Assembly (NCBI RefSeq): GCF_023554105.1
Contig: NZ_JAMJWE010000006.1
Location: forward strand, 124,001 to 188,000
Length of the DNA: 64,000 nt
DNA from: Brucella sp. 21LCYQ03
Lineage (GTDB): Bacteria; Pseudomonadota; Alphaproteobacteria; Rhizobiales; Rhizobiaceae
Direction of reading: 5' to 3'
This document shows, one piece after another, positions 28,584 to 37,695 of the stretch. Both the position numbers and the translations under genes were made by a program. Within the stretch, counting starts at the first letter, position 1; each line of letters begins with the position of its first letter. The notes under the pieces are model-generated. The model saw only the letters and a list, made by a program, of their open reading frames with translations, was not told the origin of the DNA and did not search any database.

Positions 28584-29308
28584 TGTCATCCCCCGAATGG
28601 CTTAAAAAGCAGCCAATTGCGCATCGTGGGCTCCACGACCTCAACAATGCACGCTGGGAAAACACGCTTGCGGCTTTTGAAGCAGCTGCAAAAGCAGGCT
28701 TTGCCATTGAGTGTGATGTGCACCTGACCAAAGACGGCGGCGTGATCGTTTTCCACGATGACGATCTTGAGCGCCTCACAGGTCAGAAGGGCCGCATTAG
28801 CGACCTGAAGCTTGCAGAAGCAACCGCTCTGAAGATCGGCGGTACAAACGACCACGCTCCATCGTTGCACGAAATGCTTGATCTGGTTGCCGGTCGCGTT
28901 CCGGTTGTGATCGAGTTGAAAGGCATCGAGGGGCGCGACGATGGTCTCGTCGCAGCCGTTGCCAAAGAGTTAGCCGGTTACAAGGGCGAAGCTGCAATTA
29001 TGTCATTCGACCATCATCTGGTCCGACTATTTGCGAGCGATGCTCCGGGCATTCCGGGCGGACTGACAGCCGAAGGCACACAGATGAAGCATTTCGAAGC
29101 GCATTTCTCGATGCTCGCCCATCAGATTGCATTCGTATCCTATAATGTGCATCACCTGCCAAACCCGTTTGTTAGTTTCGTGCGCGAGAAGCTCGACCTT
29201 CCAGTCATAAGCTGGACAGTGCGCAATCCGGAAATGAAAACGCATAGCGATCAGAACGTGGATCAGATTACCTTTGAAGGCTTTGATCCGCGCACATTAG
29301 TCGCCTAG
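28583..29308 (+). CDS. Glycerophosphodiester phosphodiesterase
   Basis: A 241-residue GDPD-family TIM barrel that hydrolyses glycerophosphodiesters from phospholipid turnover to glycerol-3-phosphate and an alcohol. The catalytic and metal residues are visible: H14-R15 (IAHRGLHD), E26-N27 (WENTLAAF), E43 and D45 (IECDVHLT) and H58-D59-D60 (FHDDDLERLTG). No signal peptide, so it is cytoplasmic, like UgpQ. It is the second gene of a compact rightward set that continues with the COG3146 and HIT genes. Confidence 0.9.
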   Translation: MSSPEWLKKQPIAHRGLHDLNNARWENTLAAFEAAAKAGFAIECDVHLTKDGGVIVFHDDDLERLTGQKGRISDLKLAEATALKIGGTNDHAPSLHEMLDLVAGRVPVVIELKGIEGRDDGLVAAVAKELAGYKGEAAIMSFDHHLVRLFASDAPGIPGGLTAEGTQMKHFEAHFSMLAHQIAFVSYNVHHLPNPFVSFVREKLDLPVISWTVRNPEMKTHSDQNVDQITFEGFDPRTLVA

Positions 29309-29322
29309 CAGGATACTTCGCC

Positions 29323-30510
29323 ATGAATGACGACGAAAGGCAGACTGAACAAAGCTTCGCTCTCCGGATCGTTGAAAGCGTTGGCGAATTTTCTGAAGAT
29401 GAATGGAACCATCTTGCCGGGACATCCCGGCAGGATGGCAATTATAACCCGTTTGTTTCCCGCGCTTTTCTTTTAGCGCTGGAACAATCAGGCTCTGTGT
29501 CACAACAAGCTGGTTGGCTGCCTCATTATCTCCGCCTCGAAGACGATCAGGGTTATCTTATCGGCGCTGTTCCCAATTACTTAAAAGGCCATAGTCAGGG
29601 CGAATATGTCTTCGATCATGGCTGGGCAGATGCCTTTGAACGCGCAGGCGGACGTTACTACCCCAAGTTTCAAGCCTCTATTCCGTTTACCCCTGCAACC
29701 GGTCCGCGCCTGCTTCATCATCGAGAGTTTGAGCCAGAAGCTATTCAGGTTGCGCTCGCGACGGGGCTGCGGCAACTCACTGATCAGACAGGCGCTTCTT
29801 CTGCTCACGTTACATTCGCGCCCCAAACCGAGATTTCATCGCTTGAAGCAGCCGGTTTTCTGCATCGAAAAGATCAGCAGTTTCATTTTATAAACAATAG
29901 CTTTTCTAATTATGATGACTTTCTAAATGAGCTTGTTTCGAGAAAACGAAAAGCGCTCAAAAAAGAACGCCGCGAAGCGCTTTCAGAAGGCATCGAAATC
30001 GACTGGCTGACCGGCAAGGAGCTGACGGAATCGGTTTGGGATGACTTTTACGAATTCTATATTGATACAGGCAGCCGCAAATGGGGCCGCCCCTATCTCA
30101 ACCGTAAGTTTTTCTCGTTGATTGGCGAAACGATGGCGCAGGATATCCTGCTGGTCATGGCGAAGCGTAATGGTCGTTACATTGCCGGTGCAATCAATTT
30201 TATTGGCAGCGACACGTTATATGGTCGCCACTGGGGCTGCATCGAGGATCACCCCTATCTGCATTTTGAAGTTTGCTATCATCAGGCAATAGATTTTGCG
30301 ATTTACCGTAAACTGCTTGTTGTCGAGGCTGGCGCACAAGGTGAACACAAACTTGCGCGCGGCTATGTACCAGTTACAACTCATTCCGCGCATTATATTG
30401 CGCATGAAGGTTTCCGCCGCGCTGTCAGTGACTATCTGGAACGCGAGCGACGAGAGGTCGATCATATGCAAGCAGCACTCGAAGAGCACTCGCCTTTCAA
30501 GCACACATGA
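29323..30510 (+). CDS. COG3146/FemAB-like GNAT acyltransferase
   Basis: A 395-residue protein of the COG3146 (DUF482) family, often annotated as peptidoglycan biosynthesis or GNAT N-acetyltransferase. Family segments seen are NPFVSRAFLLALEQSG, YLKGHSQGEYVFDHGW, RKRKALKKERREAL and the late ARGYVPVTTHSAHYI. The fold is predicted as a double GNAT domain related to FemAB transferases. No signal or membrane segment. The substrate is not established for the family, so the peptidoglycan link is weak. Confidence 0.8.
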   Translation: MNDDERQTEQSFALRIVESVGEFSEDEWNHLAGTSRQDGNYNPFVSRAFLLALEQSGSVSQQAGWLPHYLRLEDDQGYLIGAVPNYLKGHSQGEYVFDHGWADAFERAGGRYYPKFQASIPFTPATGPRLLHHREFEPEAIQVALATGLRQLTDQTGASSAHVTFAPQTEISSLEAAGFLHRKDQQFHFINNSFSNYDDFLNELVSRKRKALKKERREALSEGIEIDWLTGKELTESVWDDFYEFYIDTGSRKWGRPYLNRKFFSLIGETMAQDILLVMAKRNGRYIAGAINFIGSDTLYGRHWGCIEDHPYLHFEVCYHQAIDFAIYRKLLVVEAGAQGEHKLARGYVPVTTHSAHYIAHEGFRRAVSDYLERERREVDHMQAALEEHSPFKHT

Positions 30511-30543
30511 ATACCCTGATAATTGATTGAAATGGAGAACAGC

Positions 30544-30966
30544 ATGTCCGCCACCTATGACGACAACAATATCTTCGCAAAAATTTTGCGCGGCGAGATC
30601 CCGTCAACGCGTGTCTATGAAACGGATGATGTTGTGGCATTCATGGATGTGATGCCGCAGGGAACCGGCCACACGCTCGTTGTTCCAAAAGCACCGTCAC
30701 GCAATTTGCTGGACGCCAAGCCGGAAGCGCTCGCCGAAGCTATCAAAGCCGTGCAGAAAATCGCAAATGCCGTGAAGAAGGCTTTTGACGCGGATGGCGT
30801 CACTATCATTCAGTTTAACGAGCCAGCGGCAGGCCAGACAGTTTACCACCTGCACTTCCACGTCATTCCGCGTTTTGAAGGTGTAGAACTAAAGCCTCAT
30901 ACCGGAAAAATGGAAGACGCAGCTGTTCTTACAGCAAATGCTGAGAAAATACGCGCAGCACTTTGA
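30544..30966 (+). CDS. HIT family nucleotide hydrolase/transferase
   Basis: A 140-residue histidine-triad protein of the HinT-like branch. The triad HLHFHV gives H102, H104 and H106, and the N-terminal segment NIFAKILRGEIPSTRVYE is typical. HinT enzymes cleave adenosine phosphoramidates and acyl-AMPs. The start MSATYDDNN follows GGAGAAC; an ATG seven codons earlier is less likely. It closes the ridA-gdpd-COG3146-HIT set. Confidence 0.92.
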   Translation: MSATYDDNNIFAKILRGEIPSTRVYETDDVVAFMDVMPQGTGHTLVVPKAPSRNLLDAKPEALAEAIKAVQKIANAVKKAFDADGVTIIQFNEPAAGQTVYHLHFHVIPRFEGVELKPHTGKMEDAAVLTANAEKIRAAL

Positions 30967-30978
30967 TAAGAAAAATCT

Positions 30979-31326
30979 TTATAAGCTTAGAAGCCCTGTG
31001 ACGAGCAGGGCTTCCGTCACAATGATACCAACAAGCAAACGCTTTCCAGCAATCAGATAAGCAATGAAGCCCGCTGCAGCCGACCCTACCCGCAGCCACA
31101 TGGGCGAGTTGGCAAGTTCCCCATTCGGATAAAGTATGAGCTGCGCAATAACGCCTGCAACCAGTGCCGTCGCGACACAGCGCACGAATACCAGCGCTTC
31201 AGAATCTTCGCGGACCCTGCCCCCGACAATCACACCCATGACGCGGAAAACATATGTCGGAAGAGCGCCTGCCAGCAGGATAAACAGAAGCGGCCACCAC
31301 CAATCGGAATAACTATCCCAATTCAT
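30979..31326 (-). CDS. azlD: AzlD-family branched-chain amino acid exporter subunit
   Basis: A 115-residue membrane protein with four predicted helices, of the AzlD family. It pairs with AzlC to export branched-chain amino acids or analogues. Typical features are the short N terminus ending in WWPLLFILLAGALPTYVFRV and the last helices LLVGIIVTEALLVTGLLSL. It overlaps azlC by four bases (ATGA). Its last codons form a 9-bp hairpin (GAAGCCCTG with CAGGGCTTC) that may help end transcription. Confidence 0.88.
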   Translation of the reverse strand: MNWDSYSDWWWPLLFILLAGALPTYVFRVMGVIVGGRVREDSEALVFVRCVATALVAGVIAQLILYPNGELANSPMWLRVGSAAAGFIAYLIAGKRLLVGIIVTEALLVTGLLSL

Positions 31327-32084
31327 AAAATGGGCTCCTTTGACTTGCGCGCACGATGAAAGGCAAAAGAGATCACGCCACCAACAATTCCAGTCATCAG
31401 GAGATCATAGCCGGGGGCAAACTGGTGAAAGATTGGGAAAAGAACAATGCCCGAAACCATGGCGATCTGCCCTGCGCGCTCACGCGCCGATCTCCAGAGC
31501 GACGTTAGAAAATACATCGGTGTGAGCATGAAAAGTGCCGCAAACACCACCGGCGGAAATGACGCCGACAGCGTATATACCAAGGCAACCACAAGCGCGT
31601 TCGTACCGACGAGTACTGTGCCAATTCCTGCAAAATAGCTGGTTCGCATATTGCGCGGCACATTACGCAGCTCTTCCATTGCCATGACCCAGGCCGTCAC
31701 CGCCACAAAATGGCAAAGGGCAGCAAGTGTCAGCTTGCGTGTGTCTGGGCCTTTCAATTCCGGTAAAAGCGCCACCACCATCGGCATCAGACGAACAGAC
31801 GACAATCCGACAGCCAAGGCCGCTGCGGGGATTGATGCCCCGGCACTGATCGCGCCAATGAGTACCACCTTTGCAGGCAGCGCCCAGATTGTCAGGGTCA
31901 TGAAGACAGCCTGTCCAACCGTTATGCCGCTCTCAATCGCCAGCCCGGAAAAGCCGATGAACGAGCTCATCAGCAGAATGGCAGGAACGCTCACAATCCG
32001 GCGCGTACCACGCAAAAACCAGCCGAAATGACCAGACTGTTCAGGCGATGATGAACCGGAAATAGAGGAGCGACTCGAAGACAT
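31323..32084 (-). CDS. azlC: AzlC-family branched-chain amino acid exporter
   Basis: A 253-residue membrane protein with about six to seven helices; AzlC family segments are PAILLMSSFIGFSGLAIESG and GLSSVRLMPMVVALLPELKG. Together with AzlD it forms an exporter (BrnFE-like in Corynebacterium). The frame is open another 94 codons upstream, but that part is Arg-rich, lies over the clpA terminator and clpA itself, and is spurious; the ATG of MSSSRSS is the plausible start. No regulator of the Lrp type is next to it. Confidence 0.87.
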   Translation of the reverse strand: MSSSRSSISGSSSPEQSGHFGWFLRGTRRIVSVPAILLMSSFIGFSGLAIESGITVGQAVFMTLTIWALPAKVVLIGAISAGASIPAAALAVGLSSVRLMPMVVALLPELKGPDTRKLTLAALCHFVAVTAWVMAMEELRNVPRNMRTSYFAGIGTVLVGTNALVVALVYTLSASFPPVVFAALFMLTPMYFLTSLWRSARERAGQIAMVSGIVLFPIFHQFAPGYDLLMTGIVGGVISFAFHRARKSKEPIL

Positions 32085-32123
32085 GATTGAGATTAGGCCA
32101 TTTGCACGTAAACTTGCACCATG

Positions 32124-32153
32124 AAAAAAGGCCCTTCTTGCGAAGGGCCTTTT
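32124..32153 (-). terminator. Rho-independent terminator of clpA
   Basis: AAAAGGCCCTTC and GAAGGGCCTTTT form a 12-bp stem with a four-base loop. On the minus strand, just after the clpA stop, it is followed by a T tract. Confidence 0.9.
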
Positions 32154-32160
32154 ACTGTTC

Positions 32161-34635
32161 TTATTTCTTGCGCGGCACTTTAGGAACTGACGATTTCGCC
32201 GTCGAAGCCTTGGCGGCAGGCTTTGGCGCGGCCTCATCCTTGCCAGCCAGAACCTTTTCCTTTTCAGCCTTCTTCGGTGCTGCCTTCTTGCGCACGGGCT
32301 GCTTCTTTTCAGCCGGAATATCCTTCTTAGGCGTAACCGGCTTGTCGGAAACAGTCTCAAGAGCAAGATCGGTCTTGCCGTCGTCCTTCGTAATCACATC
32401 GACGCGAACCGTGCCGCCATGCTTGAGCTTGCCAAACAGCACTTCATTGGCCAATGGCTTCTTGATGTGCTCCTGAATGACGCGAGCCAGCGGACGTGCG
32501 CCCATGCGTTCGTCATAACCCTTGTCAGCAAGCCATGCGATGGCAGGCTCAGTCAGCTCAAATGTCACGCCACGTTCTGCAAGCTGTGCTTCAAGCTGAA
32601 GCACGAACTTCTGAACAACCTGATGGATGACAGGAACCGGCAGCGGTCCGAATGGAACGATTGCGTCGAGACGGTTGCGGAATTCCGGCGTGAACAGCCG
32701 GTTGATCGCTTCCATGTCGTCGCCTTCGCGCCGTGTCGAACCGAAACCAATCGCAGCCTTTGCCATATCTGCGGCACCGGCATTTGTGGTCATAATCAGG
32801 ATCACGTTGCGGAAGTCGATCTTCTTACCGTTGTGATCGGTGAGCGAGCCATGATCCATAACCTGCAACAGAATGTTGTAGAGGTCTGGATGCGCCTTTT
32901 CGATTTCATCAAGCAGCAGCACGCAATGCGGATGCTGATCGACACCATCGGTCAGAAGGCCACCCTGATCGAAGCCAACATATCCTGGAGGGGCCCCGAT
33001 CAAACGCGAAACGGTATGCCGCTCCATATATTCCGACATATCAAACCGAAGCAGTTCGACGCCCAGCGAAGAAGCAAGCTGCTTGGCAACTTCCGTCTTA
33101 CCGACACCTGTTGGGCCGGAGAACAGATAGGAGCCGATTGGCTTGTCTGCTTCGCGAAGACCTGCACGGGCAAGCTTGATCGCGGACGAAAGCGCTTCGA
33201 TCGCCAAGTCCTGACCATAGACGACACGCTTCAACTCGGCATCAAGATGTGCAAGCACCTGCTCGTCATCCTTCGAAACCGATTTCGGCGGAATCCGTGC
33301 CATGGTGGCGATGGTTGCTTCAATTTCCTTGACGCCGATGGTCTTCTTGCGCTTGTTTTCCGGCAGAAGCATCTGGCTTGCACCAGTTTCATCGATCACG
33401 TCGATGGCTTTATCGGGCAACTTGCGGTCAGAGATATAGCGTGCCGAAAGCTCTACAGCCGACTTGATGGCATCAACCGTATATTTGACTTTATGGAAGT
33501 CTTCAAAATACGGCTTTAGACCCTTCATGATCTCAATCGCATCCGGGATCGATGGCTCATTGACATCGATCTTCTGGAAACGACGCACCAGAGCGCGGTC
33601 CTTCTCAAAGAACTGACGATATTCCTTATAGGTCGTCGAACCGATGCACCGGATCGCACCCGAAGAAAGCGCTGGCTTCAACAGGTTCGATGCATCCATC
33701 GCACCGCCCGAGGTGGCACCGGCACCGATGACAGTGTGAATTTCGTCGATGAACAGAACCGCACCCGGATATTCTTCGAGTTCTTTCACAACCTGTTTCA
33801 GGCGTTCTTCAAAATCACCGCGATAACGGGTGCCTGCAAGCAGCGTACCCATGTCGAGTGAAAAGATCGTGGCATCAGCAAGCGCTTCCGGCACATCGCC
33901 TTCAACGATACGCTTTGCCAAACCTTCAGCAATCGCGGTTTTACCAACGCCCGGATCACCCACATAAAGCGGATTGTTCTTGGAGCGACGGCAGAGAACC
34001 TGAATCGTGCGACTGATCTCAGTGTCACGTCCGATCAACGGATCAATACGACCCGCCTTGGCTTTTTCATTCAGATTGACGCAATAAGCAGTCAGTGCAT
34101 CCTGCTTTTTCTTTGCGCCTTCTTCCGGTTCTACGCTGGTACGTTCTTCGCTCGCGCTTTCAGCACCACGCGGCGTGCGTGGTTCGCTGCCCTGCGTGCG
34201 CTTGGAAATGCCGTGCGAAATATAGTTCACAGCATCATACCGCGTCATCTGCTGCTCTTGCAGGAAGTAGGCAGCATGGCTTTCGCGCTCAGCGAAGATG
34301 GCAACCAGCACATTTGCGCCAGTCACTTCTTCGCGGTTTGACGACTGAACGTGGATAACAGCGCGCTGGATAACACGCTGGAAAGCCGCCGTCGGCTTCG
34401 AATCTTCATCATAGCCAGTGACGAGGTTGTCCAGTTCACGGTCAATATAATCGGTAACGATCTTTTTAAGATGCTCAAGATCGACGTTACAGGCGCGCAT
34501 CACTGCGCCCGCATCCTGATCGTCGATCAGGGCAAGTAAAAGATGTTCGAGCGTGGCATATTCGTGATGCCGCTCGTTCGCGATGGTAAGCGCCTGATGC
34601 AGCGCCCTTTCAAGGCTGGGAGAAAACGATGGCAT
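32161..34635 (-). CDS. clpA: ATP-dependent Clp protease ATPase ClpA
   Basis: An 824-residue AAA+ unfoldase. The N domain (residues 1-145) binds ClpS; the first ATPase module has Walker A GDPGVGKT (226-233) and the second GPTGVGKT (about residue 500), each with its Walker B ([17 protein letters not shown]). It feeds substrates to ClpP; the ClpP-binding loop region ([12 protein letters not shown]) is present. It is longer than E. coli ClpA (758) because of a C-terminal tail of about 75 residues made almost only of Lys, Ala, Pro and Glu. It lies directly after clpS, with which it works in N-degron degradation. Confidence 0.96.
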   Translation of the reverse strand: MPSFSPSLERALHQALTIANERHHEYATLEHLLLALIDDQDAGAVMRACNVDLEHLKKIVTDYIDRELDNLVTGYDEDSKPTAAFQRVIQRAVIHVQSSNREEVTGANVLVAIFAERESHAAYFLQEQQMTRYDAVNYISHGISKRTQGSEPRTPRGAESASEERTSVEPEEGAKKKQDALTAYCVNLNEKAKAGRIDPLIGRDTEISRTIQVLCRRSKNNPLYVGDPGVGKTAIAEGLAKRIVEGDVPEALADATIFSLDMGTLLAGTRYRGDFEERLKQVVKELEEYPGAVLFIDEIHTVIGAGATSGGAMDASNLLKPALSSGAIRCIGSTTYKEYRQFFEKDRALVRRFQKIDVNEPSIPDAIEIMKGLKPYFEDFHKVKYTVDAIKSAVELSARYISDRKLPDKAIDVIDETGASQMLLPENKRKKTIGVKEIEATIATMARIPPKSVSKDDEQVLAHLDAELKRVVYGQDLAIEALSSAIKLARAGLREADKPIGSYLFSGPTGVGKTEVAKQLASSLGVELLRFDMSEYMERHTVSRLIGAPPGYVGFDQGGLLTDGVDQHPHCVLLLDEIEKAHPDLYNILLQVMDHGSLTDHNGKKIDFRNVILIMTTNAGAADMAKAAIGFGSTRREGDDMEAINRLFTPEFRNRLDAIVPFGPLPVPVIHQVVQKFVLQLEAQLAERGVTFELTEPAIAWLADKGYDERMGARPLARVIQEHIKKPLANEVLFGKLKHGGTVRVDVITKDDGKTDLALETVSDKPVTPKKDIPAEKKQPVRKKAAPKKAEKEKVLAGKDEAAPKPAAKASTAKSSVPKVPRKK

Positions 34636-34641
34636 ATGACC

Positions 34642-34992
34642 TCACTTTTTCTCCATTACACATTGTAATGGATGCTGGTTTTGGCGGGCAAAATCCATGA
34701 CCTGACTAACCTTGGTTTCGGCAACTTCGTATGTGAACACGCCACACTCGCCGACACCATGATTATGGACATGCAACATGATACGCGTCGCGTCGTCCAT
34801 GTCTTTTTGGAAAAAACGTTGCAGGACATGAATGACAAACTCCATGGGAGTATAGTCATCATTGAGAAGCAGAACACGATAGAGACTTGGCTTCTTGGTT
34901 TTGGTCTGCGTGCGCGTAACCACAACGGTACCGTTATCTGGTCCGTTCCCGCCATTTGCCTTGCTTTGCATGACTGGATTTAAATGCCGCAT
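34642..34992 (-). CDS. clpS: ClpS adaptor protein
   Basis: A 117-residue adaptor that delivers N-degron substrates to ClpA. The signature [20 protein letters not shown] holds the residues lining the N-degron pocket, followed by the C-terminal [14 protein letters not shown]. The first 35 residues are a flexible tail. The start MRHLNPVM is preferred because GATAGGT precedes it; a frame 20 codons longer is open. It ends six bases before clpA. Confidence 0.94.
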   Translation of the reverse strand: MRHLNPVMQSKANGGNGPDNGTVVVTRTQTKTKKPSLYRVLLLNDDYTPMEFVIHVLQRFFQKDMDDATRIMLHVHNHGVGECGVFTYEVAETKVSQVMDFARQNQHPLQCVMEKK

Positions 34993-35370
34993 GTAACCTA
35001 TCACCCGATGCCCAATTCTATGGCCTGCTTGCCCCTTTATGTAGGGCGTCATACAGTGATTTTAAGCCCTTCCTTGCCACTTGCAACCGAGACTTCTTGC
35101 AAGTTAGCGCATTGACACAATTATCTGGGCTTCTTCGTCAAAATAACGAAAATTTGAAGCCCCGCTTACATAAGGCCCTGCCCACTGAATTACGTATTTC
35201 TTGCGCACAACTTCACAGCTTGCCCATCAACTTTTTTTTAGAAATTATGAATAATGCGGTTACCATAAACGGATTGGTAACGCTGATGACAGTAAGGTTC
35301 CCGAATTAGATTGCTGTGTGCCCTTTGTGCCGCAGCTCAAAAAAAACCGGGATACAGGCAGGTCATTATC
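34993..35370. other. 378-bp gap between divergent clpS and D,D-carboxypeptidase
   Basis: It should hold both promoters. The only structure I see is a pair GGTTACC and GGTAAC (from about 35258 to 35281) separated by 11 bases. A 70-codon ORF here has no plausible start context or family look. Confidence 0.5.
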
Positions 35371-36783
35371 GTGCGTATAGCATTCAGTAACGTAGCATAT
35401 GCCTTGAAAAGAGCGGCGCAAGCCACCCTTCTTCTAGCTGTTGTAACAGGCTGCTCTACGGCCTCGACTACCGTTCCAGCTGTAGCCAATGACAGATATG
35501 CTGCCATTGTTGTCGATGCCAACACGGGTAAAACCCTGTTTGCCTCAAGCGCAGATGCGAAACGCTACCCTGCGTCGCTAACGAAGATGATGACCATCTA
35601 TATGCTGCTTGAAGCAATTCAGACGGGTCGCATCAACAAAGACACCCGTATTCCAGTCTCAGCCTATGCAGCGGCTCGCCCGCCGACAAAGATCGGCTTC
35701 AAAAAAGGTCAGTCGATCCGCGTTGAAGATGCAATTCTTGCAATGGTGACAAAGTCTGCCAATGACGTTGCAGCAGCATCCGGCGAATTCCTCGGCGGCT
35801 CTGAAGAGCGCTTTGCCCAGATGATGACGGCAAAAGCCCGTCGCCTTGGCATGAGCAACACCACATTCCGCAATGCCTCCGGCCTTCCAAACATGCAGCA
35901 GGTCACAACTGCGCGTGACATGGCGATTCTCAGCATTGCACTTCGTCAGCATTTCCCGCGCGACTTTGCATATTTCTCGCGCAGCAGCTTTGATTATCGC
36001 GGTCAGACCATTCGCGGCCACAACCGCCTTCTTGGCCGCATTGAAGGCGTTGACGGAATCAAGACCGGTTACACCAATGCATCGGGCTACAACCTGGCTT
36101 CGTCAGTCAATCTAGATGGTCGTCGTATCGTAGCAGTCGTTATGGGCGGCAACACTGGCGCGAGCCGCGACGCTCACATGGCACAGCTTATTAAGAAGTA
36201 CTTGCCAGCAGCAACGCGTGGCCGTGCATCTGAACCGCTCATTGCAATGCGTAGTGAAGTGCCTCAGGTCGTTGCTTCTGCGGCATTGCCAAAGGCTCGC
36301 AACGCGCCTGTTCCAGTCGCTCGTCAGGTTGCCGCTATTGAAGACGTAATCAACAATGAAACTGGTGAAGGCGACGTTGAGCAGCCACAGGTGCTGGCGC
36401 TTGCAGCCCCTACCCAGCGCCCGGCAGCAATGGCTGCACAGGCCGCAGTTCGCCCAACACCAAAGGCAGTTGTTCCTTCCGCACCAGTGCCACATGAAAT
36501 TGATCCGGTCACAACAGCATCTGCACCAGCAGCATCTGGTGGCTGGGCTATTCAGGTCGGATCGCTGCCAAGCGAAGGTCAGGCTCGCGATATGCTGACC
36601 AAGGTTTCGTCGTCCGTTGGCGCTCCTCTGCGTTCGGCATCGCCCTACACCGAGACTTTTGTGAAGGGTAACTCCACTTTCTACCGTGCTCGCTTTGTTG
36701 GCTTTTCTTCAAAGCAAGCAGCATGGGATGCATGTGCATCGCTGAAAAAGAAGAACTTTGGCTGCTACGCAGTCGCAAACTAA
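35371..36783 (+). CDS. D-alanyl-D-alanine carboxypeptidase (S11) with SPOR domain
   Basis: A 470-residue penicillin-binding carboxypeptidase. Catalytic motifs are S69-L-T-K72, S129-A-N131 and K231-T-G. After a Pro/Ala-rich linker (about 290-390) a C-terminal SPOR domain (GGWAIQVGSLPSEGQARDML to the end) would bind denuded septal peptidoglycan, so the enzyme probably acts at division sites. The GTG start gives a typical signal sequence, and TGC at residue 28 sits in a lipobox-like VVTGC, so it may be a lipoprotein; a conventional cleavage after AVA is the alternative. A longer frame from 35311 is open but has no signal-peptide logic. Confidence 0.9.
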   Translation: MRIAFSNVAYALKRAAQATLLLAVVTGCSTASTTVPAVANDRYAAIVVDANTGKTLFASSADAKRYPASLTKMMTIYMLLEAIQTGRINKDTRIPVSAYAAARPPTKIGFKKGQSIRVEDAILAMVTKSANDVAAASGEFLGGSEERFAQMMTAKARRLGMSNTTFRNASGLPNMQQVTTARDMAILSIALRQHFPRDFAYFSRSSFDYRGQTIRGHNRLLGRIEGVDGIKTGYTNASGYNLASSVNLDGRRIVAVVMGGNTGASRDAHMAQLIKKYLPAATRGRASEPLIAMRSEVPQVVASAALPKARNAPVPVARQVAAIEDVINNETGEGDVEQPQVLALAAPTQRPAAMAAQAAVRPTPKAVVPSAPVPHEIDPVTTASAPAASGGWAIQVGSLPSEGQARDMLTKVSSSVGAPLRSASPYTETFVKGNSTFYRARFVGFSSKQAAWDACASLKKKNFGCYAVAN

Positions 36784-36853
36784 TAAACGCGGGTGAGTTC
36801 GCTCTCCCGCATAGCTTTAAACCCGAAATTTGTATTGCGTAGAGGGTTTCGAG

Positions 36854-37150
36854 ATGTCGAATATGAACGAGACACTGACACAACATGCTTTGGCACCCAA
36901 CCTGTGGACAGATGAGGCACAACGCCCGTCCGCACTCGGATCGCTGTTTTCAGTGCAAGCCTTGAAGCAAGCTGCACTTCGTATTGCTGACGTGCGCCAT
37001 GGCAAGACGTTTCATACGCGCGATCTGGTAGGCGTACTGGTTAGCCACGCCGCCCGGAACCGCCGCATGGTTAAGCCACGCACGGTGATGCGTATGACGT
37101 TACCCGTGACGGCTGATAAGGTCGCAGTCCGTCTAACAATCGAAAATTGA
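36854..37150 (+). CDS. hypothetical 98-residue protein
   Basis: Not recognised. A soluble basic protein beginning MSNMNETLTQHALAPN, with a central segment ALKQAALRIADVRHGKTFHT and a C terminus of alternating hydrophobics (MTLPVTADKVAVRLTIEN) that could be a beta-hairpin. AGAGGG lies about 8 bases upstream of this ATG. It follows the carboxypeptidase by 70 bases and is closed by a strong terminator, so it may be the second gene of that transcript. Confidence 0.6.
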   Translation: MSNMNETLTQHALAPNLWTDEAQRPSALGSLFSVQALKQAALRIADVRHGKTFHTRDLVGVLVSHAARNRRMVKPRTVMRMTLPVTADKVAVRLTIEN

Positions 37151-37167
37151 TTTTAAAATTTTTCATC

Positions 37168-37199
37168 AAAAAAGCCTGCCAGTTCGGCAGGCTTTTTTA
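37168..37199 (+). terminator. bidirectional Rho-independent terminator
   Basis: AAAAAAGCCTGCC and GGCAGGCTTTTTT form a 13-bp stem with a five-base loop. A tract and T tract on either side suit both the 98-residue gene and the convergent DUF1489 gene. Confidence 0.92.
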
Positions 37200-37204
37200 T
37201 TTGG

Positions 37205-37642
37205 TCAGAGCAAACCCAAGGCCGCTAGTTCTTGTCGCAATTCGGATGGCAGAGCAGCCCTTCCCGACTTGCCTGCAGCTTCATCGAGCGGAACTTCATT
37301 TTCGTTGAGATAGCGCCAGCCCTGAAAAGCGCGACGCGGCTGCCAATCCGTCGGATGGATTTTAGGTTCCAGCACCAGATGACAGCGATTGATGCCCTGC
37401 TCGTCCGTAAACGGTCGTATATCCAAAAGACGCTGGCGGCATTGCACATTGCCTTTGATAACCCAATAGAGCGAACCGCCGTCGAGCAACTCATCGGCGC
37501 GCTTGGGAACCATGCGTGTTGTGTGAAACTGTTCCGGGACCAGCCCAGCAGCACGCTGCTCCGCAAGCCGGAAATCGATCCAGGCTGCGAGATCTTCGAT
37601 ACTGTCGCAACCGACGCAAAGTTTTACGAGATTGAGTGCCAT
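37205..37642 (-). CDS. DUF1489 family protein
   Basis: A 145-residue protein matching DUF1489, a family restricted mainly to alphaproteobacteria. Visible family segments are LVKLCVGCDSIEDLAAWI, TTRMVPKRADELLDGGSLYW and HLVLEPKIHPTDWQPRRAFQG. Cys9 and Cys12 form a CVGC pair that could bind metal. No function is established. It follows sdaA at about 50 bases on the same strand. Confidence 0.85.
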   Translation of the reverse strand: MALNLVKLCVGCDSIEDLAAWIDFRLAEQRAAGLVPEQFHTTRMVPKRADELLDGGSLYWVIKGNVQCRQRLLDIRPFTDEQGINRCHLVLEPKIHPTDWQPRRAFQGWRYLNENEVPLDEAAGKSGRAALPSELRQELAALGLL

Positions 37643-37695
37643 GGCGATGATTTAGCCAAGCCGAATGCAGTCTTCAAGTCATAAGAATTTTATCT

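Noticed and set aside
31323-32366. 347-residue version of AzlC
   Set aside because: The first 94 residues are Arg-rich and come from the clpA terminator and antisense clpA sequence; the family start is at 32084.
32419-33519. 366-codon plus-strand ORF
   Set aside because: Antisense shadow of clpA.
35097-35309. 70-codon plus-strand ORF in the clpS-carboxypeptidase gap
   Set aside because: No good ribosome-binding site, no family look, and it would occupy the promoter region.
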